Assembly: GCF_042432495.1 (NCBI RefSeq)
Contig: NZ_JBHLXC010000012.1
Location: forward strand, 248,001-312,000
Direction of reading: 5' to 3'
DNA: 64,000 nucleotides
Source: Pseudochelatococcus lubricantis
Lineage (GTDB): Bacteria > Pseudomonadota > Alphaproteobacteria > Rhizobiales > Beijerinckiaceae
Shown in pieces: positions 18,276-27,289 of this stretch. The translations under genes were made by a program, and so were the position numbers. The notes beneath the pieces are model-generated. The model was not told where the DNA came from. It saw only the letters and a program-made list of their open reading frames with translations, and made no database searches. Within the stretch, counting starts at the first letter, position 1. Every line of letters begins with the position of its first letter.

Positions 18276-19080
18276 GATTGCGCCTCGCACGGTCTATATC
18301 GAAGAATTCGGCCATGGCCTGCACCTGGAAATCCATCATCGGCCGGCCGGGCTGAACGGGGCATCCGATCGCCTTCGCCGCGCGCAGGAGCGCGGTTTCC
18401 GCCGGCTCCATGATGATGTCCACCACCGTCGTTTCAGGGCTCAGCCGGCTGACGTCGAACGGCAGTGGATCGCTGGCGCGCAGGCCCGTCGGAGTTGCGT
18501 TGATGGCCATGTCCATCCCGGCCGCATCGGCAGGACCGACGGCGATGCGGCAGGCGGGAAACGCTTTGGCGACAAGGCCCGCAAGTTGCGAGGCACGCCC
18601 TTCGTCAATGTCGTGGAGGCGGATATCGCCTGCGCCCGCCTCTGCCAGACAGTAGGCCAGCGATGCACCCGCGCCGCCTGCGCCGACCTGAAGAATGCGC
18701 TGCCCCTCGATGCGATGCCCGCCGGCCCTGAGACCGTCGATGAAGCCGACGCCGTCGAAATTGTCGGCATACCAGCTCCCGTCGGCCTGCCGGCGAACGG
18801 AGTTGGCGCTCTTCACCCGCGCCGCCCTGTCATGCGCCGCCCCGCACTTATGGAAGACGGCCGTCTTGTAGGGCACGGAAACGATGACGCCGCGAACATT
18901 CTCGGCGGCGGTGATGCCGGCCCAGAATGTGTCGAAGTCCTCCGGCCTGCAACTCAAAGGAACCATCAGGCTGTCGAGGCCGCGCTGCTCGAAAATCTCG
19001 TTGAAGATGCCGGGACTTTTCGCGTGCCCCACGGGGTGGGCCAGCATCACGAAAACATCTGCTTTACCGGTTCCGCGCAT
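18268..19080 (-). CDS. Shikimate/quinate dehydrogenase-like protein (AroE family)
   Basis: 270 residues. N-terminal substrate domain with GHAKSPGIFNE, VPYK (catalytic Lys) and SANSVRR, then DNFDGVGF carrying the catalytic Asp. The C-terminal Rossmann domain has QVGAGGAGASLA. The usual SxS of the shikimate site is replaced (AKSP), as in quinate/shikimate or other paralogues used in catabolism. Embedded in a catabolic operon rather than aro genes, so it probably oxidises a hydroxylated ring or sugar acid. Confidence 0.82.
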   Translation of the reverse strand: MRGTGKADVFVMLAHPVGHAKSPGIFNEIFEQRGLDSLMVPLSCRPEDFDTFWAGITAAENVRGVIVSVPYKTAVFHKCGAAHDRAARVKSANSVRRQADGSWYADNFDGVGFIDGLRAGGHRIEGQRILQVGAGGAGASLAYCLAEAGAGDIRLHDIDEGRASQLAGLVAKAFPACRIAVGPADAAGMDMAINATPTGLRASDPLPFDVSRLSPETTVVDIIMEPAETALLRAAKAIGCPVQPGRPMMDFQVQAMAEFFDIDRARRNHE

Positions 19081-19973
19081 CAGGAAACTCCTCTTGTCTC
19101 AGCCACGGGATGGTTTGCCAGCACTTCGAGAGCCTGCACCAGCGCCGCGTGATCGGCATCGCCTGCGCCGCGCGCCGCGCAGGCGTTCAACAGTTCCTGC
19201 ACGGTTGCGGTATTGGGCAGCGCCACGCCGAGCGCACGCGCGCTTTCCAGCGCAAGGCCAAGGTCCTTCTGGTGCAACCGGACGCGGAACCCCGGCGCGA
19301 AGGTGCGCTCGATCATCCGCTGGCCGTGGACTTCGAGCACGCGCGAGGCTGCGAAACCGCCCAGCAGCGCCTTGCGCACCGTCGCCGGATCGCAGCCCGC
19401 CTTACTGGCGAAAACCAGCGCCTCGGCCACGGCCTCGATGTTCAGCGCTACAATGATCTGATTGGCGATCTTGCAAATCTGTCCCGCGCCATTGTTTTCT
19501 CCGACGAGGGTGATGTTCTTGCCGAGAGCTTCGAAAATCGGCAAGGCACGCTCGAACTCGGAAGCGGGGCCGCCGACCATGATGGTGAGGCTGGCGTCCC
19601 TGGCACCCACCTCCCCGCCCGAGACAGGGGCGTCGAGATATCCCGCCGCTTTTTCCCGCACGGCCCTGGCAAAATCCGCCGTGGCGATCGGGCTGATCGA
19701 ACTCATATCGATCACCAGCGCGCCGGCCGAAAGGCCGCCGACGACGCCGTTATCGCCGAGAAGCACACGCCCCACATCGGGGGTGTCGGGCAGCATCGTG
19801 ATGACGATTTCGCTGGTGCGCGCCACCTCGCGAGGATCGGGAACGACCGTTGCCGCCAGACCTTCAGGCAGCGCCGAACGATTGAGCGACGTGACGATCT
19901 CGTGGCCCGCCGCGGCAAGGTTGCGCGCCATCGGCGCCCCCATCACCCCCAGCCCGATGAAACCGATTTTCAC
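19080..19973 (-). CDS. Beta-hydroxyacid dehydrogenase, 3-hydroxyisobutyrate/tartronate-semialdehyde type
   Basis: 297 residues from a GTG start. NAD motif GFIGLGVMGAPMARNLAAAG, signature DAPVSGGEVGA, and catalytic Lys region GAGQICKIANQ. The longer upstream frame (to 20045) has no ribosome binding site and would run through the operator, so GTG at 19973 with AAAGGA upstream is preferred; the resulting length is normal for the family. First gene of the minus-strand operon, ending on the AroE-like start (TGATG). Confidence 0.88.
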   Translation of the reverse strand: MKIGFIGLGVMGAPMARNLAAAGHEIVTSLNRSALPEGLAATVVPDPREVARTSEIVITMLPDTPDVGRVLLGDNGVVGGLSAGALVIDMSSISPIATADFARAVREKAAGYLDAPVSGGEVGARDASLTIMVGGPASEFERALPIFEALGKNITLVGENNGAGQICKIANQIIVALNIEAVAEALVFASKAGCDPATVRKALLGGFAASRVLEVHGQRMIERTFAPGFRVRLHQKDLGLALESARALGVALPNTATVQELLNACAARGAGDADHAALVQALEVLANHPVAETRGVS

Positions 19974-20023
19974 AGCGATTGTCCTTTCCGCGTTCGGCTG
20001 GCGCTGTTGCAGCAGACAGTAGA

Positions 20024-20042
20024 TATGATATATGACATCATA
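20024..20042. promoter_or_regulatory. Palindromic operator candidate in a divergent promoter
   Basis: TATGAT (20024-20029) and ATCATA (20037-20042) are perfect 6-base arms with a 7-base spacer. The site lies between two divergent genes, 51 bases from the GTG of the dehydrogenase and 39 bases before the aldolase start. The size and AT-rich symmetry fit a FadR-subfamily GntR site, and such a regulator is encoded in the left operon. Binding is inferred. Confidence 0.55.
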
Positions 20043-20080
20043 CAAATTTCAATCGGCCTCAAGACACGGAGACACCGAAA

Positions 20081-20845
20081 TTGCAGGAACGTCCCAATTT
20101 GCTGAAAGCGACCTTGCGAGAGGGCAAGCCCTGCATCGGGTTGTGGTGTTCTCTGGCATCGACGCTGGCAACCGAGATCGTGGCCGGCTCCGGCGCGGGG
20201 TGGCTGCTTGTCGACGGCGAGCATAGTCCCAACGACTTGCGCAGCGTCATGGCGCAGCTTCAGGTCATCGCCGCCTTTCCTTGCGAGGCGGCTGTGAGGC
20301 TTCCCTCCGACGATCCCGTGCTCATCAAGCAGTTCATGGATGCCGGTGCGCGCAGCCTCATGATTCCCAACGTCCGCACTGCGGCGCAGGCACGCGACAT
20401 CGTCGCGGCCATGACCTACGCGCCCGACGGCTTCCGGGGCTTTTCGGTCGGGCACCGCGCCAACCAGTTCGGCCGCATCGCCGGTTATCATCAGAAAGCA
20501 CGGGAAAACCAGCTTCTCGCCGTGCAGATCGAATGCAGGACGGGCGTCGCCAATGCCCGCGAGATTGCCGCTGTCGAGGGCGTGGACGTGCTGTTCGTCG
20601 GGCCGGGCGATCTTTCCACCAATATGGATGCCATGGGCAATCCCGGTGCGGACCATGTGCAACAGGCCATCGCCGCCGTCCGGCAGGCGGCGGCCGGCGC
20701 CGGCAAGGCAAGCGGGATACTCGCGCCGGCGAAGGCCGACGCCGACCGCTATCTTCGCGACGGCTTCACCATGGTTGCGGTCGGCTCGGACCTCGGCCTT
20801 CTGGCGCGCGGCGCCGACAACCTGATTGCATCCTTCTCACGCTGA
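20081..20845 (+). CDS. HpcH/HpaI-family aldolase (class II, metal-dependent)
   Basis: 254 residues starting at TTG (MQERPNLLKATLREGKP). Family marks are GLWCSLAS, LVDGEHSPNDL (catalytic His nearby), the metal-binding Glu in VQIECRTGVAN and GPGDLSTNMD with the metal Asp. Cleaves 4-hydroxy-2-oxoacids to pyruvate and an aldehyde; close relatives use 2-keto-3-deoxy sugar acids. Opposite and divergent to the dehydrogenase operon, followed 11 bases later by the oxidase. Confidence 0.88.
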   Translation: MQERPNLLKATLREGKPCIGLWCSLASTLATEIVAGSGAGWLLVDGEHSPNDLRSVMAQLQVIAAFPCEAAVRLPSDDPVLIKQFMDAGARSLMIPNVRTAAQARDIVAAMTYAPDGFRGFSVGHRANQFGRIAGYHQKARENQLLAVQIECRTGVANAREIAAVEGVDVLFVGPGDLSTNMDAMGNPGADHVQQAIAAVRQAAAGAGKASGILAPAKADADRYLRDGFTMVAVGSDLGLLARGADNLIASFSR

Positions 20846-20856
20846 AAGCTGCCACC

Positions 20857-22074
20857 ATGGCCATCCCTTCCTATAAATCCCCGTCCCGCACTTCCTACGA
20901 TGTCGTCATTGTCGGCGGCGCCGTCATCGGCTCCTCCACCGCCTACTGGCTGAGCCAGAAGCTGGGGGCGCGCGCTTCCATCCTCGTTGTCGAACGCGAC
21001 AGCAGCTATGAGTTCTCCTCGACCGCGTTGTCGACCAGCGCGATACGCCAGCAATATTCGAACCCCATCAATGTGAAGATCAGCCAGTTCGGCGTCGAAT
21101 TCATCAAGGGATTCAGGGAGAGGATGGCGCCGTTCTACACGGATGAACCGGCGCCCGACCTGGGATTCAGGGAGAACGGCTATCTTTACTGCATTTCTCC
21201 GGAAGGGATAGAAGCGGCGCGCGAGCGCGTTGAACTGCAGCGCAGTCTCGGCGCCCATACTGTCTTTCTCGAACCCGGTCCTCTCAAGGATCTCTTCCCG
21301 TGGCTCAACGTCGACGATCTCGGCGGCGGCGCCTGGGGTTCGCGCGACGAGGGATGGTTCGATTCCATGGGGCTGTTGAACGGCCTGCGCCGCGCCGCCC
21401 GGGCCAGCGGCATCGCTTACGTGGACAATGCCGTGACCGGACTGGAATTGACCGGCGGGCGCGTCACGGCCGCACGGCTGTCGACCGGCGAGACCGTTTC
21501 GTGCGGCGTCCTCGTCAATGCCGCCGGGCCGCGGGCTCAACAGGTCGCCGCCATGGCCGGCCTGTCCATCCCCGTCGCCCCGTACAAGCGCTACAGCTTC
21601 GTCTTCGCCAGCAACACGCCCATTCCCGGCCGCATGCCGAATGTCATCGATCTCTCCGGCACTTTCGTGCGCCCGGAAGGCGAGCTGTTCCTGACCGGCA
21701 ATACCCCGCTCGACGACGGACCCGCCGACTATGACGACTTCGAGACCCGTCATGAGGAGTTCGACGACCGCATCTGGCCGGCGCTGTGGCACCGTATTCC
21801 CGATTTCGAGGCCCTGCGCGTGATGCAGAGCTGGACCGGGCACTACGAATACAACATGCTCGACCACAACGGCATCGTGGGTTTCCATCCGGAGGTGAGA
21901 AACTTCATGTTCGCCAACGGCTTTTCGGGCCACGGGCTGCAACAGTCGCCCGCTGTCGGCCGCGCGGTCGCGGAACTGATCGTCGATGGCGCGTTCCAAA
22001 CGCTGGATCTGACGCCGTTCCGCTATGAGCGTATCCCGCTCGACGAGCCTTTCATGGAAGAGGCGGTCATATAG
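20857..22074 (+). CDS. FAD-dependent oxidoreductase, DAO/sarcosine-oxidase-like family
   Basis: 405 residues. Dinucleotide motif VVIVGGAVIGSSTAYWLS near the N-terminus, STSAIRQQYSNPIN, and C-terminal FSGHGLQQSPAVGR which closes over the flavin. Members oxidise secondary amines or 2-hydroxyacids. I start at the ATG at 20857 (MAIPSYKS), 11 bases after the aldolase stop; the upstream open frame overlaps the aldolase. Substrate unknown, probably the entry compound of this block. Confidence 0.87.
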   Translation: MAIPSYKSPSRTSYDVVIVGGAVIGSSTAYWLSQKLGARASILVVERDSSYEFSSTALSTSAIRQQYSNPINVKISQFGVEFIKGFRERMAPFYTDEPAPDLGFRENGYLYCISPEGIEAARERVELQRSLGAHTVFLEPGPLKDLFPWLNVDDLGGGAWGSRDEGWFDSMGLLNGLRRAARASGIAYVDNAVTGLELTGGRVTAARLSTGETVSCGVLVNAAGPRAQQVAAMAGLSIPVAPYKRYSFVFASNTPIPGRMPNVIDLSGTFVRPEGELFLTGNTPLDDGPADYDDFETRHEEFDDRIWPALWHRIPDFEALRVMQSWTGHYEYNMLDHNGIVGFHPEVRNFMFANGFSGHGLQQSPAVGRAVAELIVDGAFQTLDLTPFRYERIPLDEPFMEEAVI

Positions 22075-22114
22075 CGCGTGGGACCTTCAAGCCGAAGCGC
22101 GCTGCCACTCTGCT

Positions 22115-22942
22115 TCACGAAGCGGATTTCGTCCGCGCGGGCCGGGAAGCCGCGCGCGCGGGCGCATCGTGGCTTGTCACGATAACGCGCGCGCCGGGCT
22201 GAACCCGTTCATAGAGGTCGACGACGTCCTGATTGAACATGCGAATGCAACCGGCAGAGACAGACCGTCCGATCGAGGACGGATCGTTGGTCCCATGGAT
22301 GCGATAATAGGTGTCGATGCCGTTCTGGAACATGTAGAGCGCCCGCGCGCCCAGGGGATTGCCCAGGCCTCCGTCTACGCCGTCGGCATACTTGGCGTAA
22401 TGATCCGGACTGCGCTTGATCATGTCCTTCGTCGGTATCCAGCGTGGCCACTGCTGCTTGTGCTCGACGACCGCCTCGCCCTCGAAACTGAGACCCGCGG
22501 CTCCCACGCCGATGCCGTAGCGGACGGCTTTTCCGTCCGGCAGCACGAAGAACAGGGAATGCTGTGTCGTGTTGACGACGATCGTGCCCGGCGGCTCCTT
22601 CGTCCTGAAGTCGACCACCTGCCGGACGTTGCGCGGCTTGACCTTGGCCGGGTCGATGCGCGCCAGCTGGAACTGGCCGTCGAGTTTCTCGTCATAGATG
22701 ACTCGCGGATCCCAATCCTCCACCTGCCACGCTCTCGCGTCCGACACCTCGGCAAGGGCGAGAGGCGAAGTATCGACGGCAGAGACATCGACGGAAGGCA
22801 AAGCCTCGGCGGGAGGCGACTGCGGCCCTGCGGCCGTGGAGCCTGTGCCGACGGCCGCCGACCGTGTCGTAGGGGAACACGCCTGCAGCATCAGCGCCAA
22901 CGCAATAAGAGAGGCAAGCTTCGCCAAGCCGACATTAATCAA
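22115..22942 (-). CDS. L,D-transpeptidase lipoprotein (YkuD domain)
   Basis: 275 residues with a lipoprotein signal (hydrophobic LIALALMLQAC; lipobox cysteine at residue 22). The YkuD catalytic motif is complete: HGTND followed by SAGCIRM with the nucleophile cysteine. Forms 3-3 or Braun-lipoprotein cross-links in peptidoglycan in the periplasm. Convergent with the FAD oxidase, with only 40 bases between the stop codons, so no link to it is implied. Confidence 0.9.
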   Translation of the reverse strand: MINVGLAKLASLIALALMLQACSPTTRSAAVGTGSTAAGPQSPPAEALPSVDVSAVDTSPLALAEVSDARAWQVEDWDPRVIYDEKLDGQFQLARIDPAKVKPRNVRQVVDFRTKEPPGTIVVNTTQHSLFFVLPDGKAVRYGIGVGAAGLSFEGEAVVEHKQQWPRWIPTKDMIKRSPDHYAKYADGVDGGLGNPLGARALYMFQNGIDTYYRIHGTNDPSSIGRSVSAGCIRMFNQDVVDLYERVQPGARVIVTSHDAPARAASRPARTKSAS

Positions 22943-23303
22943 GATAGAAATCCTTCACCTCATCCGACAGCGCGTAGCAGTGCCGAATCAAACGCTTCCA
23001 CCATATCGCAGGGTCGCGTGACGCCTCGGCTTACGCCATCCCCGTCGACGGTCACCAGATCGTTATTAATGAGAAATTCCGGATCGTGTTGCAAATGCGC
23101 ATCGGTTGGCGGCAACGCTCGACAGACCGGCCGGGCACTTCGTTCATGAAGCAGGCCTCACACGGGTCCGCGCCTTCGCATCGGCCCCCTGCCCCCGCGA
23201 CCTTGGTCGTATGTCGCGTCCGGCGCTTCCGGCCTATCGTTCCATAGGGAGAGCCGGCGCGAAAAGAACCGGTCCCGAAACGTTCCCTGGGAGGAACCGG
23301 CCG
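22943..23303. other. 361-base divergent region, L,D-transpeptidase / NosR-like gene
   Basis: No gene supported. It contains the island's regulatory box at 23198-23211, 93 bases before the NosR-like start. The upstream extension of the NosR frame through this region is poor coding (arginine/proline-rich) and crosses the box, so it is untranslated. The AT-rich part near 23058-23090 probably holds the transpeptidase promoter. Confidence 0.5.
23198..23211 (-). promoter_or_regulatory. Alcohol-oxidation box upstream of the nosR-like gene
   Basis: Read on the minus strand it is TACGACCAAGGTCG, the fullest copy of a motif repeated in this island at 28056, 28080, 32498, 32546 and 38680-38703. Its core CGACC-NN-GGTCG is an inverted repeat, as expected for a dimeric response regulator. 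Confidence 0.65.
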
Positions 23304-25427
23304 ATGTGGAGGAGACTGGCGGTCCGGCTGGCCGCGCAGGCGTTCGCGCTGTGGGCCGTTGCGCTGTGCGGCGCCTTGCTGCCCGCCATGGCCGACGTGC
23401 CCGGCCCGCTGCCGCGCGAGGCGCTGGAGCCAATGATCGTGCCGCCTTATGCGCTCGGCGAACCGGTGAATGACAAGGGCGTGTGGAGCCTGCTGAACTC
23501 GGGCGGCGCGGAAGCGGGCTACGTGTTCCAGACCGGCCCGCTCGCCCCGCTGCCGGGCTTTTCCGGCGCGCCGATCGACATGCTGGTGATGCTGGATCCC
23601 GGCGGCCGCTTTCTCGACGTGCGGCTCATCTCGCACAACGAGCCGATCTTCGTCTCAGGGTTGGGCGAAGCGCCGTTTCGTGCCTTTCTGGAGCAATATC
23701 GTGGCCGCTCGATCCGCGAGTCCCTGGTCGTCGGCACGCCCTATGGCACGGGCGGCGCGGGCGCGGGACAGGTCCATCTCGACGGCGTGAGCAAGGCAAC
23801 CGCCTCGGTGCGCATCGCGCACGACTCGATCATGGCCGCCGCCTTCGCGGTAGCCCGCGAGAAGATGGCGGGCATCGGCGGCGCCACGCCCGTGCGTCCC
23901 GATCCCTCGGTGGACGAGACGCTCGACTGGCAGGCCCTGATCAGGCAAGGGCTTGCCATAAATCTGCGCGTGACCAACGCCGAACTCGACGCCGCCTTCG
24001 CCGGCACTGTCTGGGCCGACGACGATCCCGACGCCTCGGCCGATCCCGGCGCGCTCTACCTCGATCTTTGGGCGGTGGACATCGGGCCATCGGCTGTCGC
24101 CCGCGCCGTGCTGGACGACGCGAGCCTCGCCGAGCTTCAACGCTTCCTTGATGTCTCCGGCGACGACGAGCCGCTGCTGCTGATCGAGGCGGGCCGCCAT
24201 GGCCTCGTCTCCGACGACTTCGTGCGCAACACCGCGCCAGACCGGCTGCTGGCGGAACAGGGCGGGCTGCCCGTCGCGCTGCGCGATGCCGATCTCGCTG
24301 TCGCGACGCGCCCGGGTGTGCCGGAGGGCAAGACCATGATCCTGCGCATCGACCGCCGGCTGGGCTTCGACCCGACGCGCGACTGGACGCTGTCCGCGCA
24401 GGCCGTGCGCGCCCACGGCATGCTGCAGCCGCAAACCGGCACCCGGAGTTTCCCGCTCGTGCTGCGTGCCGATGCCCGCTTCTATACGCGGGTCGGCGGG
24501 GCTCCGGCCCTGCCGCCGTGGCAGGAGGCGATGCTCGGCCGCAAATACGATCTCGTGGCGCTCGCCCTTCTGCTGTTGCCGCTGCTGGTGGCGCTCGGCC
24601 CGGCGATGCGCCGGCTGGCCGCGCTGCCGCACTTCGGCCTGCTGCGGCTCGCGGTGCTGGCGGTGGTGATCGGCTTCGTCGGCTGGTGGGGGCAGGGTCA
24701 GCTCTCCATCGTCACCGTGCTCGCGGCGCTGCGCGCGGCCATCGGCGGCGGCTCCTTCGCCGTGTTGCTCTACGATCCATTCTCGCTGATGGTGTGGGCG
24801 GCTGCCATTCTCGGCTTCGTGCTCTGGGGCCGGGGGCTGTTCTGCGGCTGGCTGTGCCCCTTCGGGGCGATGCAGGAGTTCGCCCATCGCGCCGGCCGGT
24901 TGCTGCGCCTGCCCGAGCGCAATCCCTCGCCCCGCTGGGACGGGCGGTTGAAGGCGGGGAAGTATGTCGCGCTCGCCGGCCTCGTCGCCACGGCTTTCCT
25001 GCTGCCGGGAGAGGCGGAGAAGGCTGGAGAGATCGAGCCGTTCAAGACGGCCGTCACCACCGCCTTCCAGCGCGAATGGTACTATGTCGCCTATGCGGCC
25101 TTCTGGCTGGTGCTGGGCATGGTGACCTTCAAGGGCTTTTGCCGCTACGTCTGCCCGCTCGGGGCGCTGATGGCGATCGGCGGCTGGCTGCGGCTGCGCG
25201 ACTGGATTCCCCGTCGGACCGAGTGCGGCTCGCCGTGCCAGCTTTGCAAGGCACGCTGCCGCTACGGCGCCATCGCGAAATCGGGCAGGATCGCCTATTC
25301 CGAATGCTTCCAGTGCCTCGACTGCGTAACGATCCACGACGACGCGAAGCAATGCGTCCCGCTGGTGCTGGCGGCAAGGGCCCGGCAGAAGGGACGCCCC
25401 GCGCGGGCGCGGGAGGCCGCAATATGA
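23304..25427 (+). CDS. NosR/NirI-like membrane flavo-iron-sulfur protein
   Basis: 707 residues. Signal-like hydrophobic start, then a periplasmic FMN-binding domain (about residues 85-190) with D160-G-V-S-K-A-T166, the place of covalent FMN attachment; consensus has Gly or Ala where Lys164 stands. Five or so membrane helices (about 410-630) follow, with CGWLCPFG and CRYVCPLG, and a C-terminal CGSPCQLCKARC plus CFQCLDC cluster for 4Fe-4S centres. NosR feeds electrons to nitrous oxide reductase; no nos genes are here. Its operon partner is the flavin transferase. ATG at 23304 has GGGAGGAA upstream. Confidence 0.87.
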   Translation: MWRRLAVRLAAQAFALWAVALCGALLPAMADVPGPLPREALEPMIVPPYALGEPVNDKGVWSLLNSGGAEAGYVFQTGPLAPLPGFSGAPIDMLVMLDPGGRFLDVRLISHNEPIFVSGLGEAPFRAFLEQYRGRSIRESLVVGTPYGTGGAGAGQVHLDGVSKATASVRIAHDSIMAAAFAVAREKMAGIGGATPVRPDPSVDETLDWQALIRQGLAINLRVTNAELDAAFAGTVWADDDPDASADPGALYLDLWAVDIGPSAVARAVLDDASLAELQRFLDVSGDDEPLLLIEAGRHGLVSDDFVRNTAPDRLLAEQGGLPVALRDADLAVATRPGVPEGKTMILRIDRRLGFDPTRDWTLSAQAVRAHGMLQPQTGTRSFPLVLRADARFYTRVGGAPALPPWQEAMLGRKYDLVALALLLLPLLVALGPAMRRLAALPHFGLLRLAVLAVVIGFVGWWGQGQLSIVTVLAALRAAIGGGSFAVLLYDPFSLMVWAAAILGFVLWGRGLFCGWLCPFGAMQEFAHRAGRLLRLPERNPSPRWDGRLKAGKYVALAGLVATAFLLPGEAEKAGEIEPFKTAVTTAFQREWYYVAYAAFWLVLGMVTFKGFCRYVCPLGALMAIGGWLRLRDWIPRRTECGSPCQLCKARCRYGAIAKSGRIAYSECFQCLDCVTIHDDAKQCVPLVLAARARQKGRPARAREAAI

Positions 25428-26299
25428 TGAACCGCCGCCGTTTCATGGCCATTGGCGCCGCCTTTCTCGCAGCGCCGGCGCGGGCGGAAGTGATCACCTG
25501 GCAGGCGCCGGCGCTGGGCGGCCTGGTGCGCGTCGACCTGCGCGGCCCCCGCGCGCTCGCGACGGAGACCGCGCGGGCCATCGCCGCGACCATCGAGGAG
25601 GTGGAGGCGGCAGCGAGCCTCTTCCGTCCGGAATCCGGGCTCTCGCGGCTCAACCGCGCCGGCCGCCTCGACGATCCGCCGCCCGCATTGCGCGATCTGC
25701 TGACACTCGCCGGGCGCATGCATGCCGCCACGGCAGGTACATTCGACGCGACCGTCCAGCCGCTGTGGCAGGCACTGGCGGAGGGCGCCGATCCCGCTTC
25801 CGCCCGCGCCCGGATCGGCTGGGAACGGGTGCGCCCCGGTCCGCCCGTCATCCTCGGCACCGGTCAGGCGCTGACGCTCAACGGCCTCGCGCAGGGCTAC
25901 GCCGCCGACCGGGTGCGCGAGACGCTGCACGCGGCGGGCTACGGGCGCGTCCTCGTCGACATGGGCGAGTTCGCCGCCCTTTCCGGCCCGTTTAGGATCG
26001 GTGTCGACGATCCGGAACTCGGCCAGATCGCCATCCACGATATTCTGGGAGATGCTATCGCCACATCGAGCCCCGGCGCGATGCGGCTCGGAGGCGCCTT
26101 CCACATCCTCGGCCCGGCGGGACAGCGGCCGGTGTGGTCCACCGTCTCGGTGCAGGCGGCCAGCGCGGCGCTAGCGGACGGGCTTTCCACCGCCTTCTGC
26201 CTGATGGACGCGCCCGCGATCCGTACGGCGCTGGCGCGACTTCCGGAAGTCTCGGCCGTCACGGCGGCAAGCTTTTCGGGCGATGTGACGACGTTCTGA
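25424..26299 (+). CDS. apbE: FAD:protein FMN transferase, ApbE family
   Basis: 291 residues with a twin-arginine-like start (MNRRRFMAIGAAFLAAPARA), so exported. ApbE marks: RLNRAGRL, LTLNGLAQGYAADRVRE, LVDMGEF, and DGLSTAFCLMD. Attaches FMN through a phosphoester bond to threonine of FMN-binding domains. The start overlaps the end of the NosR-like gene, whose FMN domain is the obvious target. The family usually has about 300-340 residues, so this one is slightly short. Confidence 0.87.
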   Translation: MMNRRRFMAIGAAFLAAPARAEVITWQAPALGGLVRVDLRGPRALATETARAIAATIEEVEAAASLFRPESGLSRLNRAGRLDDPPPALRDLLTLAGRMHAATAGTFDATVQPLWQALAEGADPASARARIGWERVRPGPPVILGTGQALTLNGLAQGYAADRVRETLHAAGYGRVLVDMGEFAALSGPFRIGVDDPELGQIAIHDILGDAIATSSPGAMRLGGAFHILGPAGQRPVWSTVSVQAASAALADGLSTAFCLMDAPAIRTALARLPEVSAVTAASFSGDVTTF

Positions 26300-26371
26300 G
26301 CGCTTGCCGATCAAGCGCAATTATCTGGCTGCCAAGAATCCGCTCAAGATAGTGGAATTGAAACGTGGATG

Positions 26372-27286
26372 TCAGCGTTGCGGCGGCTCGAAAGTCAGCC
26401 CGTGCCGCGCGAAAATGGCAGCGATGCGCCCGTCCGCCAGCGCCGCCTCGATGGCCGCGTCGACCGCATAGGCGAGGTCGCGGTGCTGGAAGTTGACGCC
26501 GACGCCCACGGTCCACCGGCTCCGGGAAAAGCCGACGAGCGGCGGCTCGTGCATCTTGATGCCGGCTTCCGGATGCCGCGCCATCCCCGCCTGCAGCTCG
26601 GCGCGCGGCCCCATGGCGGCCCTGGCCTCCCCCGTCGCAAGTGCATCGACGGCGACGGGCGTGCTGCGGAAGCGGTGGATCTTGTCCACCGGGCCGATCA
26701 GCGATGTGAGGTAGAAATCCGAGATGGAGTCGTTCTCCACCGCCACAGGATCATAGCGGAAGAAGGGCGCCGTCGGCCCCTTTTCGGGGTATTCCGCAGC
26801 GCTGTAGGCAATCGCGATGGCTTCGGTCGCATACTGGCCGGTAAACACTACCTGCTCGATCCGGCAGGTCAGCAGACTGTCGTAGGGCACGTGCAGCATC
26901 ACGTCGCTGACGCGCCCGCCGACGGCTGCGCCTTTCCAGACGTAATTCAGCAGGTCGGCGTCGAGGTTCTCCCCCGCCTGCACCAGCCGGAAGCGCGGCT
27001 CGACCTTGAGTTCGGCGGCGATGAGGCGGCCGATTTCGACATCGACGCCCCGTGCCTTGCCGCCTTCCTCCCACGACCAGGGGCGGAAATCCTCATAGAC
27101 GGCGAACTCGATCCAGCCCTCGTCGACGATGCGGTCGAACGTGCGCCCCACATCCTGCGCGAACGTGTTCTGCGGCTTGGGTTGGGGCGTAAAATCCTCG
27201 CAGCGCGCGAAGGCGCCGCCGGGGAGGACGGCGCCGAGCGCAAACGCCAGAATGGCCGCCGGCAGCGCGGACAGGAACCGGGCCAT
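26372..27286 (-). CDS. MoxJ/XoxJ-like periplasmic protein of the alcohol dehydrogenase system
   Basis: 304 residues with signal peptide (AILAFALGAVLPGGAFA). Solute-binding type 3 fold: FAVYEDFRPWSWEEGGKARGVDVEIGRLIA, then VGGRVSDVMLHVPYDS and VFTGQYATEAIA, characteristic of the quinoprotein-dehydrogenase-associated binding proteins (MoxJ, XoxJ). Such proteins are thought to help maturation or activation of the PQQ enzyme. Follows the cytochrome c gene by 3 bases on the minus strand. Confidence 0.83.
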   Translation of the reverse strand: MARFLSALPAAILAFALGAVLPGGAFARCEDFTPQPKPQNTFAQDVGRTFDRIVDEGWIEFAVYEDFRPWSWEEGGKARGVDVEIGRLIAAELKVEPRFRLVQAGENLDADLLNYVWKGAAVGGRVSDVMLHVPYDSLLTCRIEQVVFTGQYATEAIAIAYSAAEYPEKGPTAPFFRYDPVAVENDSISDFYLTSLIGPVDKIHRFRSTPVAVDALATGEARAAMGPRAELQAGMARHPEAGIKMHEPPLVGFSRSRWTVGVGVNFQHRDLAYAVDAAIEAALADGRIAAIFARHGLTFEPPQR

Positions 27287-27289
27287 GCC

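Noticed and set aside
23106..23303. N-terminal extension of the NosR-like protein
   Set aside because: The extension is arginine-rich, crosses the regulatory box, and would bury the signal peptide that begins at 23304.
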